Below are positions 1 through 7,531 of a stretch of DNA of 8,318 nucleotides, piece after piece. Source of the DNA: an uncultured Planctomycetaceae bacterium (lineage in GTDB: Bacteria; Planctomycetota; Planctomycetia; Pirellulales; Pirellulaceae); the NCBI GenBank assembly GCA_903927685.1, contig CAIYOB010000861.1:1-8318 (forward strand). The letters are read 5' to 3'. The first letter of the stretch is position 1, and the number at the start of each line of letters is the position of its first letter. The translations under genes were made by a program, and so were the position numbers. The notes below the pieces were generated by a model. The model was not told where the DNA came from. It did no database searches and saw nothing but the letters and a program-made list of their open reading frames with translations.

Positions 1-39
1 GGTCTGCATGTTCAACAGCAGGGGGTCGATCCTCGCCAT
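1..39 (-). CDS. 5' end of a leftward gene, possibly PilT-like ATPase (partial)
   Basis: Reading leftward from the ATG at 39, 13 codons stay open to the window edge and give MARIDPLLLNMQT. A good Shine-Dalgarno, AGGAAAGG on the minus strand (48-55), lies 8 nt upstream, which makes a genuine start likely. The pattern 'M-A-x-I-D-x-L-L-x-x-M' resembles the N-terminus of PilT/PilU-type twitching-motility ATPases, which continue into a 'gaSDLHl' segment that would lie outside the window. Thirteen residues are too few for secure assignment, so the existence of the gene is better supported than its identity. It is divergent from the outer-membrane protein gene. Confidence 0.42.
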   Translation of the reverse strand, partial: MARIDPLLLNMQT

Positions 40-348
40 GGCGGCGGCCTTTCCTGAACGGACTCGGACAGGTGACTCGCTCGTTATTGGACCGGGGGCG
101 CCGCCGCCGGTCAAGCGGCCCCGGCGGTTTGAGCGGAGTTCTTGGCGCAATCGGCACGCTGGCGTCGATCCGAATGAAACGCACAGCAACTCGAATCAGA
201 ACGCTCGCTACGGGGAGCCGGGCAAGCCGAGCGATGCCGCCGTTTTCCACGGGGCCGCTCAGCGCGGCGCGGCCGCCAGGACGATTCTCCGCAGGGACGG
301 CGTACGTAGCCAGGACGGTCGACAGCTCGCGTGCCAAGGATGCCGGAT
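40..348. other. Divergent intergenic spacer
   Basis: These 309 bp separate the leftward start at 39 from the rightward start at 349 and should hold both promoters. Short open frames here are rich in Arg, Ser and Gly and show no family resemblance. The one structure I see is a GC-rich inverted repeat, CCGCCGG (104-110) and CCGGCGG (121-127), with a 10-nt loop. The only AT-rich patch is GTTATT at 83-88, which reads AATAAC leftward and is a poor -10 candidate for the left gene. I found no convincing -35/-10 pair for the rightward gene. Confidence 0.5.
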
Positions 349-1644
349 ATGAAACGGAATTCGATTCGACGGATTGCTCTCGTTGTGCTGGCCATGCTGG
401 GGTGTGCCAGTGAGCTTGATGCCCAGGGCATCGTCGTTCCCGGCGCCGGTCCCGTGAATCGTTCGATGGCCAGTGCGGGAGTTGCCGCACCGTTGGACGT
501 TGCCGGGGCGTTGAATTGGAACCCGGCCTCGATCACGGGGTTGGAGAGTTCCGAGTTTCTGATCGGGGCCGAATTCCTTTATCTGAGCACGCACATCGGC
601 TCGACGGTGGACGTCGCGCCCGGCGTCACCCTGGCGGGCGAGACCCGGAGCGACTCGGGGGTCAGCGTGCTGCCGACGGTGGCCGTGGCCTTCCGCAATG
701 AAGACTCGCCCTGGACGTTTGGGGTGGGCCTGTTCTCTGTCGGCGGATTCGGGATCAACCTGCCTGCCAGTCCGTCCACGCCGCCCATGAATCCGGTGCT
801 GTCGCCGAATCTGGGCGTCGGTTCGGCCTATACCAAACTGGCGGTCATGCAATTGGTCCCCACCGCGGCGCTGCAGGTGACCGACCGCTTGTCCATCGGA
901 CTGGCCCCGACGATCGCGATCGCCGACGCGGCCCTGGATCCCAACATCCTGGCCGCGCCGAATCAGGACGGCTATCCCAGTGCCACGCATACCCGCACGA
1001 ACTGGGGTTTGGGCTTTCAACTCGGCGTCTACTACGAATTGGAGAACGGCTGGCACCTGGGGGCCTCGTACAAGAGCCCGCAGTGGTTCGAGGAGTTCAC
1101 GTATTACTCCGAGGACGCCCAGGGGAATCCGCGCACGGACTACCTGAAGATGGACTACCCGGCGATCGTCTCGGTCGGTGCCGCCTACTACGGCTTGCCT
1201 CGCACCGTGTGGGCGATTGACGCGCGCTATGTCGACTACGCCGGCGCCCAGCTGTTCGGCCAAGCCGCCGGCTTCAACGACAGCTTTGCCGTGACGGGAC
1301 TCGGTTGGCGAAGTGTCTTTGCGGTGGCGACAGGCGTTCAGTACCAACTGACCGACGCCCTGTCGCTGCGCTGCGGCTACCTGTTCACGGAGAATCCCAC
1401 TCCGAACGAAGCCACCTTCTACAACATCGGCTCGCCCGCGATCTACAAGCACATGCTGTCCGTCGGGGCCTCGTGGTGGATCACGCCCCGCACCAGCCTG
1501 ATGGTCGCGTACGTCAAGGCGTTTGAGAACTCGATTTCCGGAGCCTGGGAATCGCCCCTATTCGGCGGCCCGGTTCCGGGCACCTCTGTGACCGCCCGAC
1601 AGTCCGTCGATTGCCTGGTGACGGGGCTGCAGGTCAAGTTCTAG
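349..1644 (+). CDS. Outer-membrane protein, OmpP1/FadL family transporter
   Basis: A predicted outer-membrane beta-barrel of 431 aa, the usual size for FadL/OmpP1/TodX channels that take up long-chain fatty acids or other hydrophobic compounds. I chose ATG 349 because AAGGA (336-340) sits 8 nt upstream; in-frame GTG 331 and ATG 340 lie too close to that site. Residues 1-25 form a signal peptide (basic MKRNSIRR, hydrophobic IALVVLAML, likely cleavage after LDA25). The mature N-terminus has the family's Gly/Ala-rich plug-like segment with the NPA motif (N58-P59-A60). The rest shows alternating Tyr/Trp/Phe strands, and the chain ends in Phe431, as expected for barrel assembly by BAM. Cys19 lies near the signal region, but 'MLGC' is a poor lipobox. 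Substrate is unknown. The gene stands alone and converges on the next one. Confidence 0.85.
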   Translation: MKRNSIRRIALVVLAMLGCASELDAQGIVVPGAGPVNRSMASAGVAAPLDVAGALNWNPASITGLESSEFLIGAEFLYLSTHIGSTVDVAPGVTLAGETRSDSGVSVLPTVAVAFRNEDSPWTFGVGLFSVGGFGINLPASPSTPPMNPVLSPNLGVGSAYTKLAVMQLVPTAALQVTDRLSIGLAPTIAIADAALDPNILAAPNQDGYPSATHTRTNWGLGFQLGVYYELENGWHLGASYKSPQWFEEFTYYSEDAQGNPRTDYLKMDYPAIVSVGAAYYGLPRTVWAIDARYVDYAGAQLFGQAAGFNDSFAVTGLGWRSVFAVATGVQYQLTDALSLRCGYLFTENPTPNEATFYNIGSPAIYKHMLSVGASWWITPRTSLMVAYVKAFENSISGAWESPLFGGPVPGTSVTARQSVDCLVTGLQVKF

Positions 1645-1703
1645 CGGACGGTTGGCCTGCTTTCCGCAGCCCCACCGGCCGACGCGCAGCCAGCGAGGAA
1701 CTT

Positions 1704-1844
1704 GTGAGCGGAGTGGCGCTAGCCACCGGTTCGGGCGTCGTGGATGCCGTACCGCTTACCATGCGCCCGAGTATCGTGAGCCGCAAGGCGCCTGCCGCGA
1801 ATACGTGATCGAGCTTCACCGGCGGCTAGCGCCGTTCCGCTCAC
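1704..1844. repeat. Imperfect inverted repeat with a third internal copy, GCTAGC-centred
   Basis: The left arm (1704-1730) begins GTGAGCGGAGTGGCGCTAGC. The right arm (1818-1844), read on the minus strand, begins GTGAGCGGAACGGCGCTAGC. The 27-nt arms match at 24 positions and enclose 87 nt. Each arm holds the small palindrome GGCGCTAGCC or a close variant. A diverged copy at 1776-1800, in the left-arm orientation, matches the right arm at 18 of 25 positions. The element lies between two convergent genes and could form a long stem at the 3' end of either transcript, so a bidirectional terminator or REP/MITE-like element is plausible. From memory, similar GCTAGC-containing repeats recur between planctomycete genes; no copy count could be made here. 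Confidence 0.7.
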
Positions 1845-1875
1845 AGGAAGCGGCCGTGGGCCAGCGTCCTGCCGC

Positions 1876-2628
1876 TCACCAGCGGCGGGAGTTGCGATCG
1901 CGTTCGATCAGGGCCCGCGCCTGGTCGCTCAAGCCATAGTCCATGCTCGGGCGGTTCAGTTCCAGGAGGAAGTGCAGCCGCGAGTGCGGCGAGTCGTGCG
2001 TCATGATCGGGGCGCGGGCGATGCGCAGGATGCTGCTGGGCTGGCCGTTCCAGCGGGCCACGTACATCCCGGCGTCCAGCGTCGGCTCCTGCTGCAGGCC
2101 GTAGTGCTTTGTGACCAGGCCGACCAGTTTGCGTTCGTCGCCCGTGTAGCCCTCGAAGGTCAACCGCTGCAGCTGGTGGTACTGGTTGAAATAGTAGGTC
2201 AGCGAGCCGGCCAGGTCGTCCAAGTTAATGCCGGTGACCGCGGGAACTCGCATTCCTTCCAGGCCCAGTTCGGCCGTCGTGGCGGTCACGCGCGGCCAGC
2301 GGGCGGCGACCCAGTTCGGCGCGATGTCGAACCGCAGGATCTCCGCGAAATCGGCCACGGGCGGTCCGACCAGGTTGTCGGCAATCGTCGTCCGCGGGTT
2401 CTGGGCGTTGGTCCCGATGCCGAATTCGGAACGAAACTGAGGCAGCGGGATGTCGCCGCGGGAGGCCGCCACGGGCGTTGAAGCGGGCAGCGCGGCCGGC
2501 CCTTCGGCCGTGATGGCACTGTCCAACGCGCGAAACGCCGATTGCGTCGCGTTCTCTTCCATCAGCAGGTACGGCCCGCCGGCCGCGGCCGCCACCATCA
2601 GCGGCATAACGTACTTGCGATTCAACAT
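1876..2628 (-). CDS. Conserved hypothetical membrane-anchored protein, planctomycete type
   Basis: A 250-aa protein of unknown function. Residues 5-23 form one hydrophobic segment (signal anchor or uncleaved signal; no clear A-x-A site). An Ala/Pro-rich linker follows (about 35-65), then a mixed alpha/beta domain from about 80 to 225 with a 'FDIAPNWVAARWPRV' stretch (100-114) and a Tyr-rich piece around 144-161. The C-terminus is charged (IERDRNSRRW). It resembles planctomycete-only hypothetical proteins that I associate with DUF6690, though that label is from memory. Start ATG 2628 has GAGG 4 nt and GGGGAGG about 11 nt upstream on the minus strand. It is the last leftward gene, 214 bp after the methyltransferase, so it may have its own promoter. 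No catalytic motif is visible. Confidence 0.72.
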   Translation of the reverse strand: MLNRKYVMPLMVAAAAGGPYLLMEENATQSAFRALDSAITAEGPAALPASTPVAASRGDIPLPQFRSEFGIGTNAQNPRTTIADNLVGPPVADFAEILRFDIAPNWVAARWPRVTATTAELGLEGMRVPAVTGINLDDLAGSLTYYFNQYHQLQRLTFEGYTGDERKLVGLVTKHYGLQQEPTLDAGMYVARWNGQPSSILRIARAPIMTHDSPHSRLHFLLELNRPSMDYGLSDQARALIERDRNSRRW

Positions 2629-2842
2629 CGAGCCTCGCCTCCCCGCGGCTGGAATGCCGCCTCATCGGCAGCATCGTCCAACTCAGGAGGCCGACTTGCG
2701 AATTTGCTCGCGCGGCGGGACGACCGGCACGGCAGGCGCGTCCGGCAAAAGAGGTGCGACAGACGCTAGCCGCGCTCACGAAACAGCGTTCCCGTTCGTC
2801 CCTCGCCCTAGCCTTGGACTGGTGAAAATGGGGCGTTCGCTG
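2629..2842. other. Intergenic spacer upstream of the hypothetical gene
   Basis: This 214-bp gap separates two leftward genes. No convincing promoter is visible. GCTAGC (2765-2770) next to GCTCAC (2774-2779) looks like a shortened relative of the repeat at 1704-1844, in the right-arm orientation. A 7-nt inverted repeat, AACAGCG (2782-2788) and CGCTGTT (2838-2844), overlaps the methyltransferase stop codon, but its 49-nt loop makes it a weak terminator candidate. Confidence 0.35.
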
Positions 2843-3562
2843 TTACCCGGCCTCGTCGCGGCCAAAGAACATCAGGTGCTGCCAGGGCAAGCGGTCGAAC
2901 TCCTTGACCAGCTTCAGGCCGTTGGCCGGAAACTCCTTCAGGATTTGCTGTTTGCTCATCTTGTGCAGCGGCTTGATCGGGACGTTTGGATCCTCGGCCC
3001 GGTACTCGACCAACGCGATCCGACCGCTCGGCTTGAGCGCCCGCCGCATCGCGGCCAGCATCGGCTCGGGATGCGAGAATTCGTGATACACGTCCACCAG
3101 CAGAATCAGATCGACCGCTCCTTCCGGCAGTCGCGGATCGTGCAGCAAGCCCAGGATCGGTTCGATATTCGCCAAACCGGCGGCCGCCTCGCGTTCCTCC
3201 AGCATTTTCAACATTTCGGGCTGGATGTCGACGGCCAGCACGCGGCCAGCGGGACCGACCAAGCGGGCGAGCGGCAGGCTGTAGTAGCCGTTGCCGCAGC
3301 CCATGTCGCACACGGTCATTCCCGGCCTGACACCCAGGTTGGAGAGCAGTAGCGAACACCGTTCCTCACGCTCGCGACTGTCCCGGATCAGCCACGGCGC
3401 GCCTTCGTAGTGCATGGTCTGCGCGATGGTCCGGCCCATGTACTCGGTCAGCGGCAGAGGAACCGCCTGGGCCGGGGCTCGGCCCGCCCCCGGGGCGAAC
3501 AGCCACATCAGGCACGTCAACAGCGCAAGACGTTCAACGGACCGAGATATCAGCGGCTTCAT
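2843..3562 (-). CDS. Class I SAM-dependent methyltransferase with N-terminal signal peptide
   Basis: A 239-aa Rossmann-fold methyltransferase. Motif I is DMGCGNG (86-92), the acidic end of strand beta2 is AVDIQ (Asp110), and a 'LILLVDVYHEF' strand/loop and 'ALKPSGRIALVEY' follow as motif post-I and motif III-like elements. Just before the core is 'LIRDSREREER', a feature of this subgroup. Residues 1-33 look like a Sec signal (MKPLISRSVER, then hydrophobic LALLTCLMWLF, with cleavage after AQA33), which is unusual for an enzyme needing cytoplasmic SAM. I chose ATG 3562 because AAAGG lies 6 nt upstream; GTG 3583 would add 7 residues. It follows the MATE gene by 60 nt on the same strand and may be co-transcribed or use the TATAAT in the gap. 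The substrate cannot be told. Confidence 0.8.
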   Translation of the reverse strand: MKPLISRSVERLALLTCLMWLFAPGAGRAPAQAVPLPLTEYMGRTIAQTMHYEGAPWLIRDSREREERCSLLLSNLGVRPGMTVCDMGCGNGYYSLPLARLVGPAGRVLAVDIQPEMLKMLEEREAAAGLANIEPILGLLHDPRLPEGAVDLILLVDVYHEFSHPEPMLAAMRRALKPSGRIALVEYRAEDPNVPIKPLHKMSKQQILKEFPANGLKLVKEFDRLPWQHLMFFGRDEAG

Positions 3563-3582
3563 AAACGGCCTTTGCACGGGCA

Positions 3583-3601
3583 CTGCGGATGGAAACCGCA
3601 G
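3583..3601 (-). promoter_or_regulatory. Stem-loop in the MATE-methyltransferase gap
   Basis: CTGCGG (3583-3588) and CCGCAG (3596-3601) form a perfect 6-bp stem with a 7-nt loop, 21 nt past the MATE stop codon and 20 nt before the methyltransferase start. There is no U-tract, so a strong intrinsic terminator is unlikely. It could stabilise an RNA end or shape the methyltransferase leader. Confidence 0.4.
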
Positions 3602-3603
3602 GC

Positions 3604-3609
3604 ATTATA
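3604..3609 (-). promoter_or_regulatory. Perfect TATAAT -10 element upstream of the methyltransferase
   Basis: On the minus strand the gap reads TGGCTATAATGCC, with an exact sigma-70 -10 hexamer 41 nt before the methyltransferase ATG. No good -35 is found at 16-18 nt spacing; the TG of TGGC is one base off the extended -10 position. If used, transcription would begin near 3597, inside the adjacent hairpin. The match stands out in GC-rich DNA. Confidence 0.45.
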
Positions 3610-3622
3610 GCCAGCCAGACAG

Positions 3623-5050
3623 TCACGACTTGGTTGGGCTGGCCCACTCGGCCGCCGGATCCTGATTCGTTTCCAGGGGCTCGCGCTCGATCACGCGCAT
3701 TTCGCGCCACGGGCCGCGGAGGAACCGTAGGCAGAAAATGACGCCCAACGTGCAAATCCAGCCGGTCACCACGAACCACCACCAGAGCAGGCCACGATCC
3801 AGACCGAGCCAGCAGACGGCGACGCCGATGGCGGACACGACCAGCGTCACGAGCAGCACAAACCACGTGTCGCCCGCACCTTTCACCGCACCCGCGAAGA
3901 TGATCTGCATCGCGTCGAACAGGCAATAGGCCGCGACAAACCGCAGCAGGACGACGGCCAGGTCTCGCAGTCGGTCGAATTCCTCCGGGTCCGCGCCGGC
4001 CCGATGACCCAGGAGGAACCAATCCGGCGTCAGCAGGAAGAACAGTCCGCACAGGGCCGTGTAGGCGAGCGCAAAGGTCAGGGCGGTCCAGGTCGCGCGT
4101 GTGGCCAAGTCCGGCCGTCCGCGCATCAGCTGCTGACCCACCAACGTTCCGGCGGCGATGCCTACGCCCAGCATCGGGATGAAGGCCACGGTGTTGACGT
4201 TGAAGGCCAGCGCGGTGGCCGCCATTTCCACCTGGCCCAAGCGGCCGACCAGCATGATCATCAAGGCAAAGCCAGCCGCATCGACCAGGAACTGGAATCC
4301 ATTCGGCCCCCCGTAGGCGAGGATCCGAGACAGCAGCGGGCGATCGACGCGCCACGTCGTCGCCAGGCTGTACGCCCGCCGCACGGGTTCGCGGTGCATC
4401 AGCCACGCGTAGATTCCGACCCGCATCCAGGCGCTGACCACCGTCGCCAACGCCGCACCCTCGATGCCCCCTGCGGGAAACCCCAGCTTGCCGAAGATCC
4501 AGAGGTAGTCCAAGACCGCATTGACGCACAGCGTGGCGATGTCGACCAGCATGACCACGCGCGTCACGCCGCGGCCCGTGAACAGAGCTTCCTGGGCCGC
4601 TGCGATCACCGCGGCCGGCGCGCCCAGGCATAGCACCTGGAAATAGGCGATTTCGAACGGGATGACTTGGGGATCGTGGCCGGCCAAGCGGAACAAATAA
4701 GGCGCCAGGGGAATCGCCCCTAAGAACAACGGCACGGCGTAGACGCCCAGCCACATGCCTTGCCAGGTGGCCGCGCCGATGCGCTCCGGACGCTCGGCGC
4801 CGAAGTACTGGGCCACGAACGTATTGACGTATCCTGCGACACCGACCGGGAAGCAGATCATCGTCCAGTACAGCATCCCGCCAGCCAGCGCGGCCGCCAA
4901 GGCATTGGACGAGTACCACAGCAAGAACATGCGGTCGACGAACATCATCACCGACCACGTGCCCGTCGAGATGAACAGCGGCAGCGCAATGGCCAACACC
5001 TCGCGACCACCGCACGGGCGGGACCACCAGCTGTCTCGGTTGTTGGGCAT
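3623..5050 (-). CDS. MATE family efflux transporter
   Basis: A 475-aa polytopic inner-membrane protein with about 12 hydrophobic segments in two pseudo-symmetric halves, typical of MATE (NorM/DinF-like) antiporters that expel cationic drugs or metabolites against Na+ or H+. TM1 has 'LAIALPLF...MMFVDRMFL' with Pro24 and Asp39, the latter matching the conserved TM1 acidic residue of NorM-type proteins. The second half opens with 'ILAYGGPNGFQFLVDAAGF' and carries 'AATALAFNVNTVAFIPMLG' and 'VGQQLMRG', the repeat signatures of the family. ATG 5050 is preferred because GAGG lies 6 nt upstream; a start at 5095 would add 15 residues and overrun the -10 candidate. It is first in the leftward group. 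Substrate cannot be predicted. Confidence 0.9.
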   Translation of the reverse strand: MPNNRDSWWSRPCGGREVLAIALPLFISTGTWSVMMFVDRMFLLWYSSNALAAALAGGMLYWTMICFPVGVAGYVNTFVAQYFGAERPERIGAATWQGMWLGVYAVPLFLGAIPLAPYLFRLAGHDPQVIPFEIAYFQVLCLGAPAAVIAAAQEALFTGRGVTRVVMLVDIATLCVNAVLDYLWIFGKLGFPAGGIEGAALATVVSAWMRVGIYAWLMHREPVRRAYSLATTWRVDRPLLSRILAYGGPNGFQFLVDAAGFALMIMLVGRLGQVEMAATALAFNVNTVAFIPMLGVGIAAGTLVGQQLMRGRPDLATRATWTALTFALAYTALCGLFFLLTPDWFLLGHRAGADPEEFDRLRDLAVVLLRFVAAYCLFDAMQIIFAGAVKGAGDTWFVLLVTLVVSAIGVAVCWLGLDRGLLWWWFVVTGWICTLGVIFCLRFLRGPWREMRVIEREPLETNQDPAAEWASPTKS

Positions 5051-5090
5051 GCAAAGCCTCGGCGGGTCAGAAAGCGATGAATTGCGTAGA

Positions 5091-5096
5091 ATCATA
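5091..5096 (-). promoter_or_regulatory. Candidate -10 element for the MATE gene (TATGAT)
   Basis: On the minus strand GGGTATGATTC contains a 5-of-6 match to TATAAT, 40 nt before the MATE start at 5050, giving a plausible short leader. The -35 position at 17-nt spacing (TCCCCA) is poor, so this is only a candidate. Confidence 0.35.
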
Positions 5097-5201
5097 CCCG
5101 AAACATTGCCGATTGGGGAGCGCCCCCGAGTTTCTTGGGTCGGGGAGGCTGCGATCCAGGCGGCTTTTTGCTAGACTACGGGGGTGGTGTTGACCGACCC
5201 T

Positions 5202-5217
5202 CGGAAACCGTTTTCCG
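5202..5217. promoter_or_regulatory. CGGAAA-N4-TTTCCG palindrome upstream of Uma2
   Basis: Perfect 6-bp arms CGGAAA (5202-5207) and TTTCCG (5212-5217) flank CCGT, ending 3 nt before the AAGGA ribosome-binding site (5221-5225). It could be an operator half-site pair or an RNA hairpin affecting translation of the Uma2 gene. No regulator gene is present nearby. Confidence 0.35.
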
Positions 5218-5233
5218 TGCAAGGACTTGAGCG

Positions 5234-5965
5234 ATGACCGTTCTGGCGATGGCCCCCCCCGAGGCGACGCTCGCATCCGACGTGCGTCCCGACGTGGAGC
5301 ATTTGGTCACGGAGGATGACACGCCCGTCGACAACTTGTTCTCCGAAAAGCAGCAACGTTTATTGACGGAACCCCTGTATGCATCCTGGCCGGGCCCTGG
5401 CGAAGGCCGCCCGTTTCTGGCCATGGCGAACGTGGGGCTGTTCTACGCGGTCGAACAGCCGCTGTTCGTGCCGGATATGCTGCTGAGTCTGGACGTGCGT
5501 TGTCCTGCCAAGCTGTGGCCCAAGTCGAATCGCTCGTATTTCATGTGGGAATACGGCAAGCCGCCGGATGTGATCGTCGAGATCGTGTCCAATCGCCGCG
5601 GCGGCGAGGACACCGACATGCTCCGCGGATACGCTCAGATCCGCGTCCCCTATTATGCGATCTACGATCCGGAAGGCGTGCTCAGCGACGAGGTCTTGCG
5701 GGTCTTTGAGTTCCACCGTTTCACCTATCGGCGTTTGGACGACCCGGTCCTGCTGCCGGGGATCGGCTTGGGACTGCAGCGATGGCACGGCGTTTTTGAA
5801 GACCACGACAACTCGTGGCTGCGCTGGGTCGATGCCCGTGGGCAGTTGATCGCCACCGGCGCCGAGCGGGCAGGAGACGCCGAGCAGCGGGCCGAAAACG
5901 CCGAACAGCGGGCCGCACGGCTCGCCGAACAGCTGCGACGTCTGGGAGCTGCTCCGGAAGTGTGA
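5234..5965 (+). CDS. Uma2 family (DUF820) restriction-endonuclease-fold protein
   Basis: A 243-aa protein of the Uma2 family, a PD-(D/E)XK nuclease-fold group common in cyanobacteria and planctomycetes whose biological role is unsettled. Core signatures are 'FVPDMLLSLD' (Pro80-Asp81), 'PPDVIVEIVSN' (Glu116) followed by GGED, then Tyr133, Tyr140-Tyr141 and 'IYDPEG' (Asp145). Where relatives commonly have a Lys shortly after the Glu strand ('...K-L-R-x-Y'), this protein has Met129 (DMLRGY), so the catalytic set may be incomplete. The C-terminal 30 residues form an Ala/Glu/Arg heptad-like coiled coil from slightly diverged 21-bp repeats. Start ATG 5234 has AAGGA 8 nt upstream. It may be co-transcribed with the oxidoreductase 64 nt downstream. 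No partner methylase or transposase is nearby. Confidence 0.82.
   Translation: MTVLAMAPPEATLASDVRPDVEHLVTEDDTPVDNLFSEKQQRLLTEPLYASWPGPGEGRPFLAMANVGLFYAVEQPLFVPDMLLSLDVRCPAKLWPKSNRSYFMWEYGKPPDVIVEIVSNRRGGEDTDMLRGYAQIRVPYYAIYDPEGVLSDEVLRVFEFHRFTYRRLDDPVLLPGIGLGLQRWHGVFEDHDNSWLRWVDARGQLIATGAERAGDAEQRAENAEQRAARLAEQLRRLGAAPEV
5861..5935 (+). repeat. Short tandem repeats encoding the Uma2 coiled-coil tail
   Basis: In-frame units starting GCCGAG/GCCGAA recur: 5861-5878 (18 nt, diverged), 5879-5899 and 5900-5920 (21 nt each), then GCCGAACAG again at 5924. They encode variants of A-E-Q-R-A-x-x. The two 21-nt units agree at most positions, which points to internal duplication as the origin of the tail. 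Confidence 0.6.
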
Positions 5966-6029
5966 AGACAGCTTGGGGCGGCGCCGGCGGAGGCCCGTCC
6001 ATTCGGCAACACGGAAAAGCAGGAGCAAA

Positions 6030-7478
<1,449 letters not shown>

Positions 7479-7531
7479 GCTTTCTCGCGTCTCGGCTCGC
7501 CCCGTCACTCCGCTGCTCGAAGGACGCTGAT

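Larger units (their letters stand above)
5051..5233. other. Divergent promoter region between MATE and Uma2 genes
   Basis: This 183-bp spacer must drive both directions. It holds a leftward TATGAT (5091-5096), a nested GC-rich inverted repeat (CCCCGA 5124-5129 with TCGGGG 5140-5145), a possible rightward -10 TAGACT (5172-5177) without a recognisable -35, and the CGGAAA/TTTCCG palindrome next to the Uma2 ribosome-binding site. Confidence 0.4.

Noticed and set aside
397..405. Lipobox at Cys19 of the outer-membrane protein
   Set aside because: MLGC lacks the usual Leu at -3, and a standard cleavage site follows; a beta-barrel would not be expected to be a lipoprotein.
72..413. Rightward 113-codon frame in the left spacer, and the overlapping frame from position 8
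   Set aside because: Composition is Arg/Ser/Ala-rich without domains, there is no good ribosome-binding site, and both run into the start of the real gene in another frame.
259..1452. Long open frame on the minus strand opposite the outer-membrane protein
   Set aside because: It is Arg/Gly/His-rich with no family pattern and lies antisense to a well-supported gene; such frames arise from high GC at third codon positions.
2782..2844. AACAGCG / CGCTGTT as a methyltransferase terminator
   Set aside because: The arms are only 7 nt with a 49-nt loop and no U-tract.
2450..3352. Rightward 300-codon frame
   Set aside because: It is antisense to both the hypothetical gene and the methyltransferase, with Gln/His/Arg-rich shadow composition.
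3534..5054. Leftward 506-codon frame over the MATE gene in another frame
   Set aside because: It is an Arg/Gly-rich shadow; the MATE frame has clear membrane segments and family motifs.
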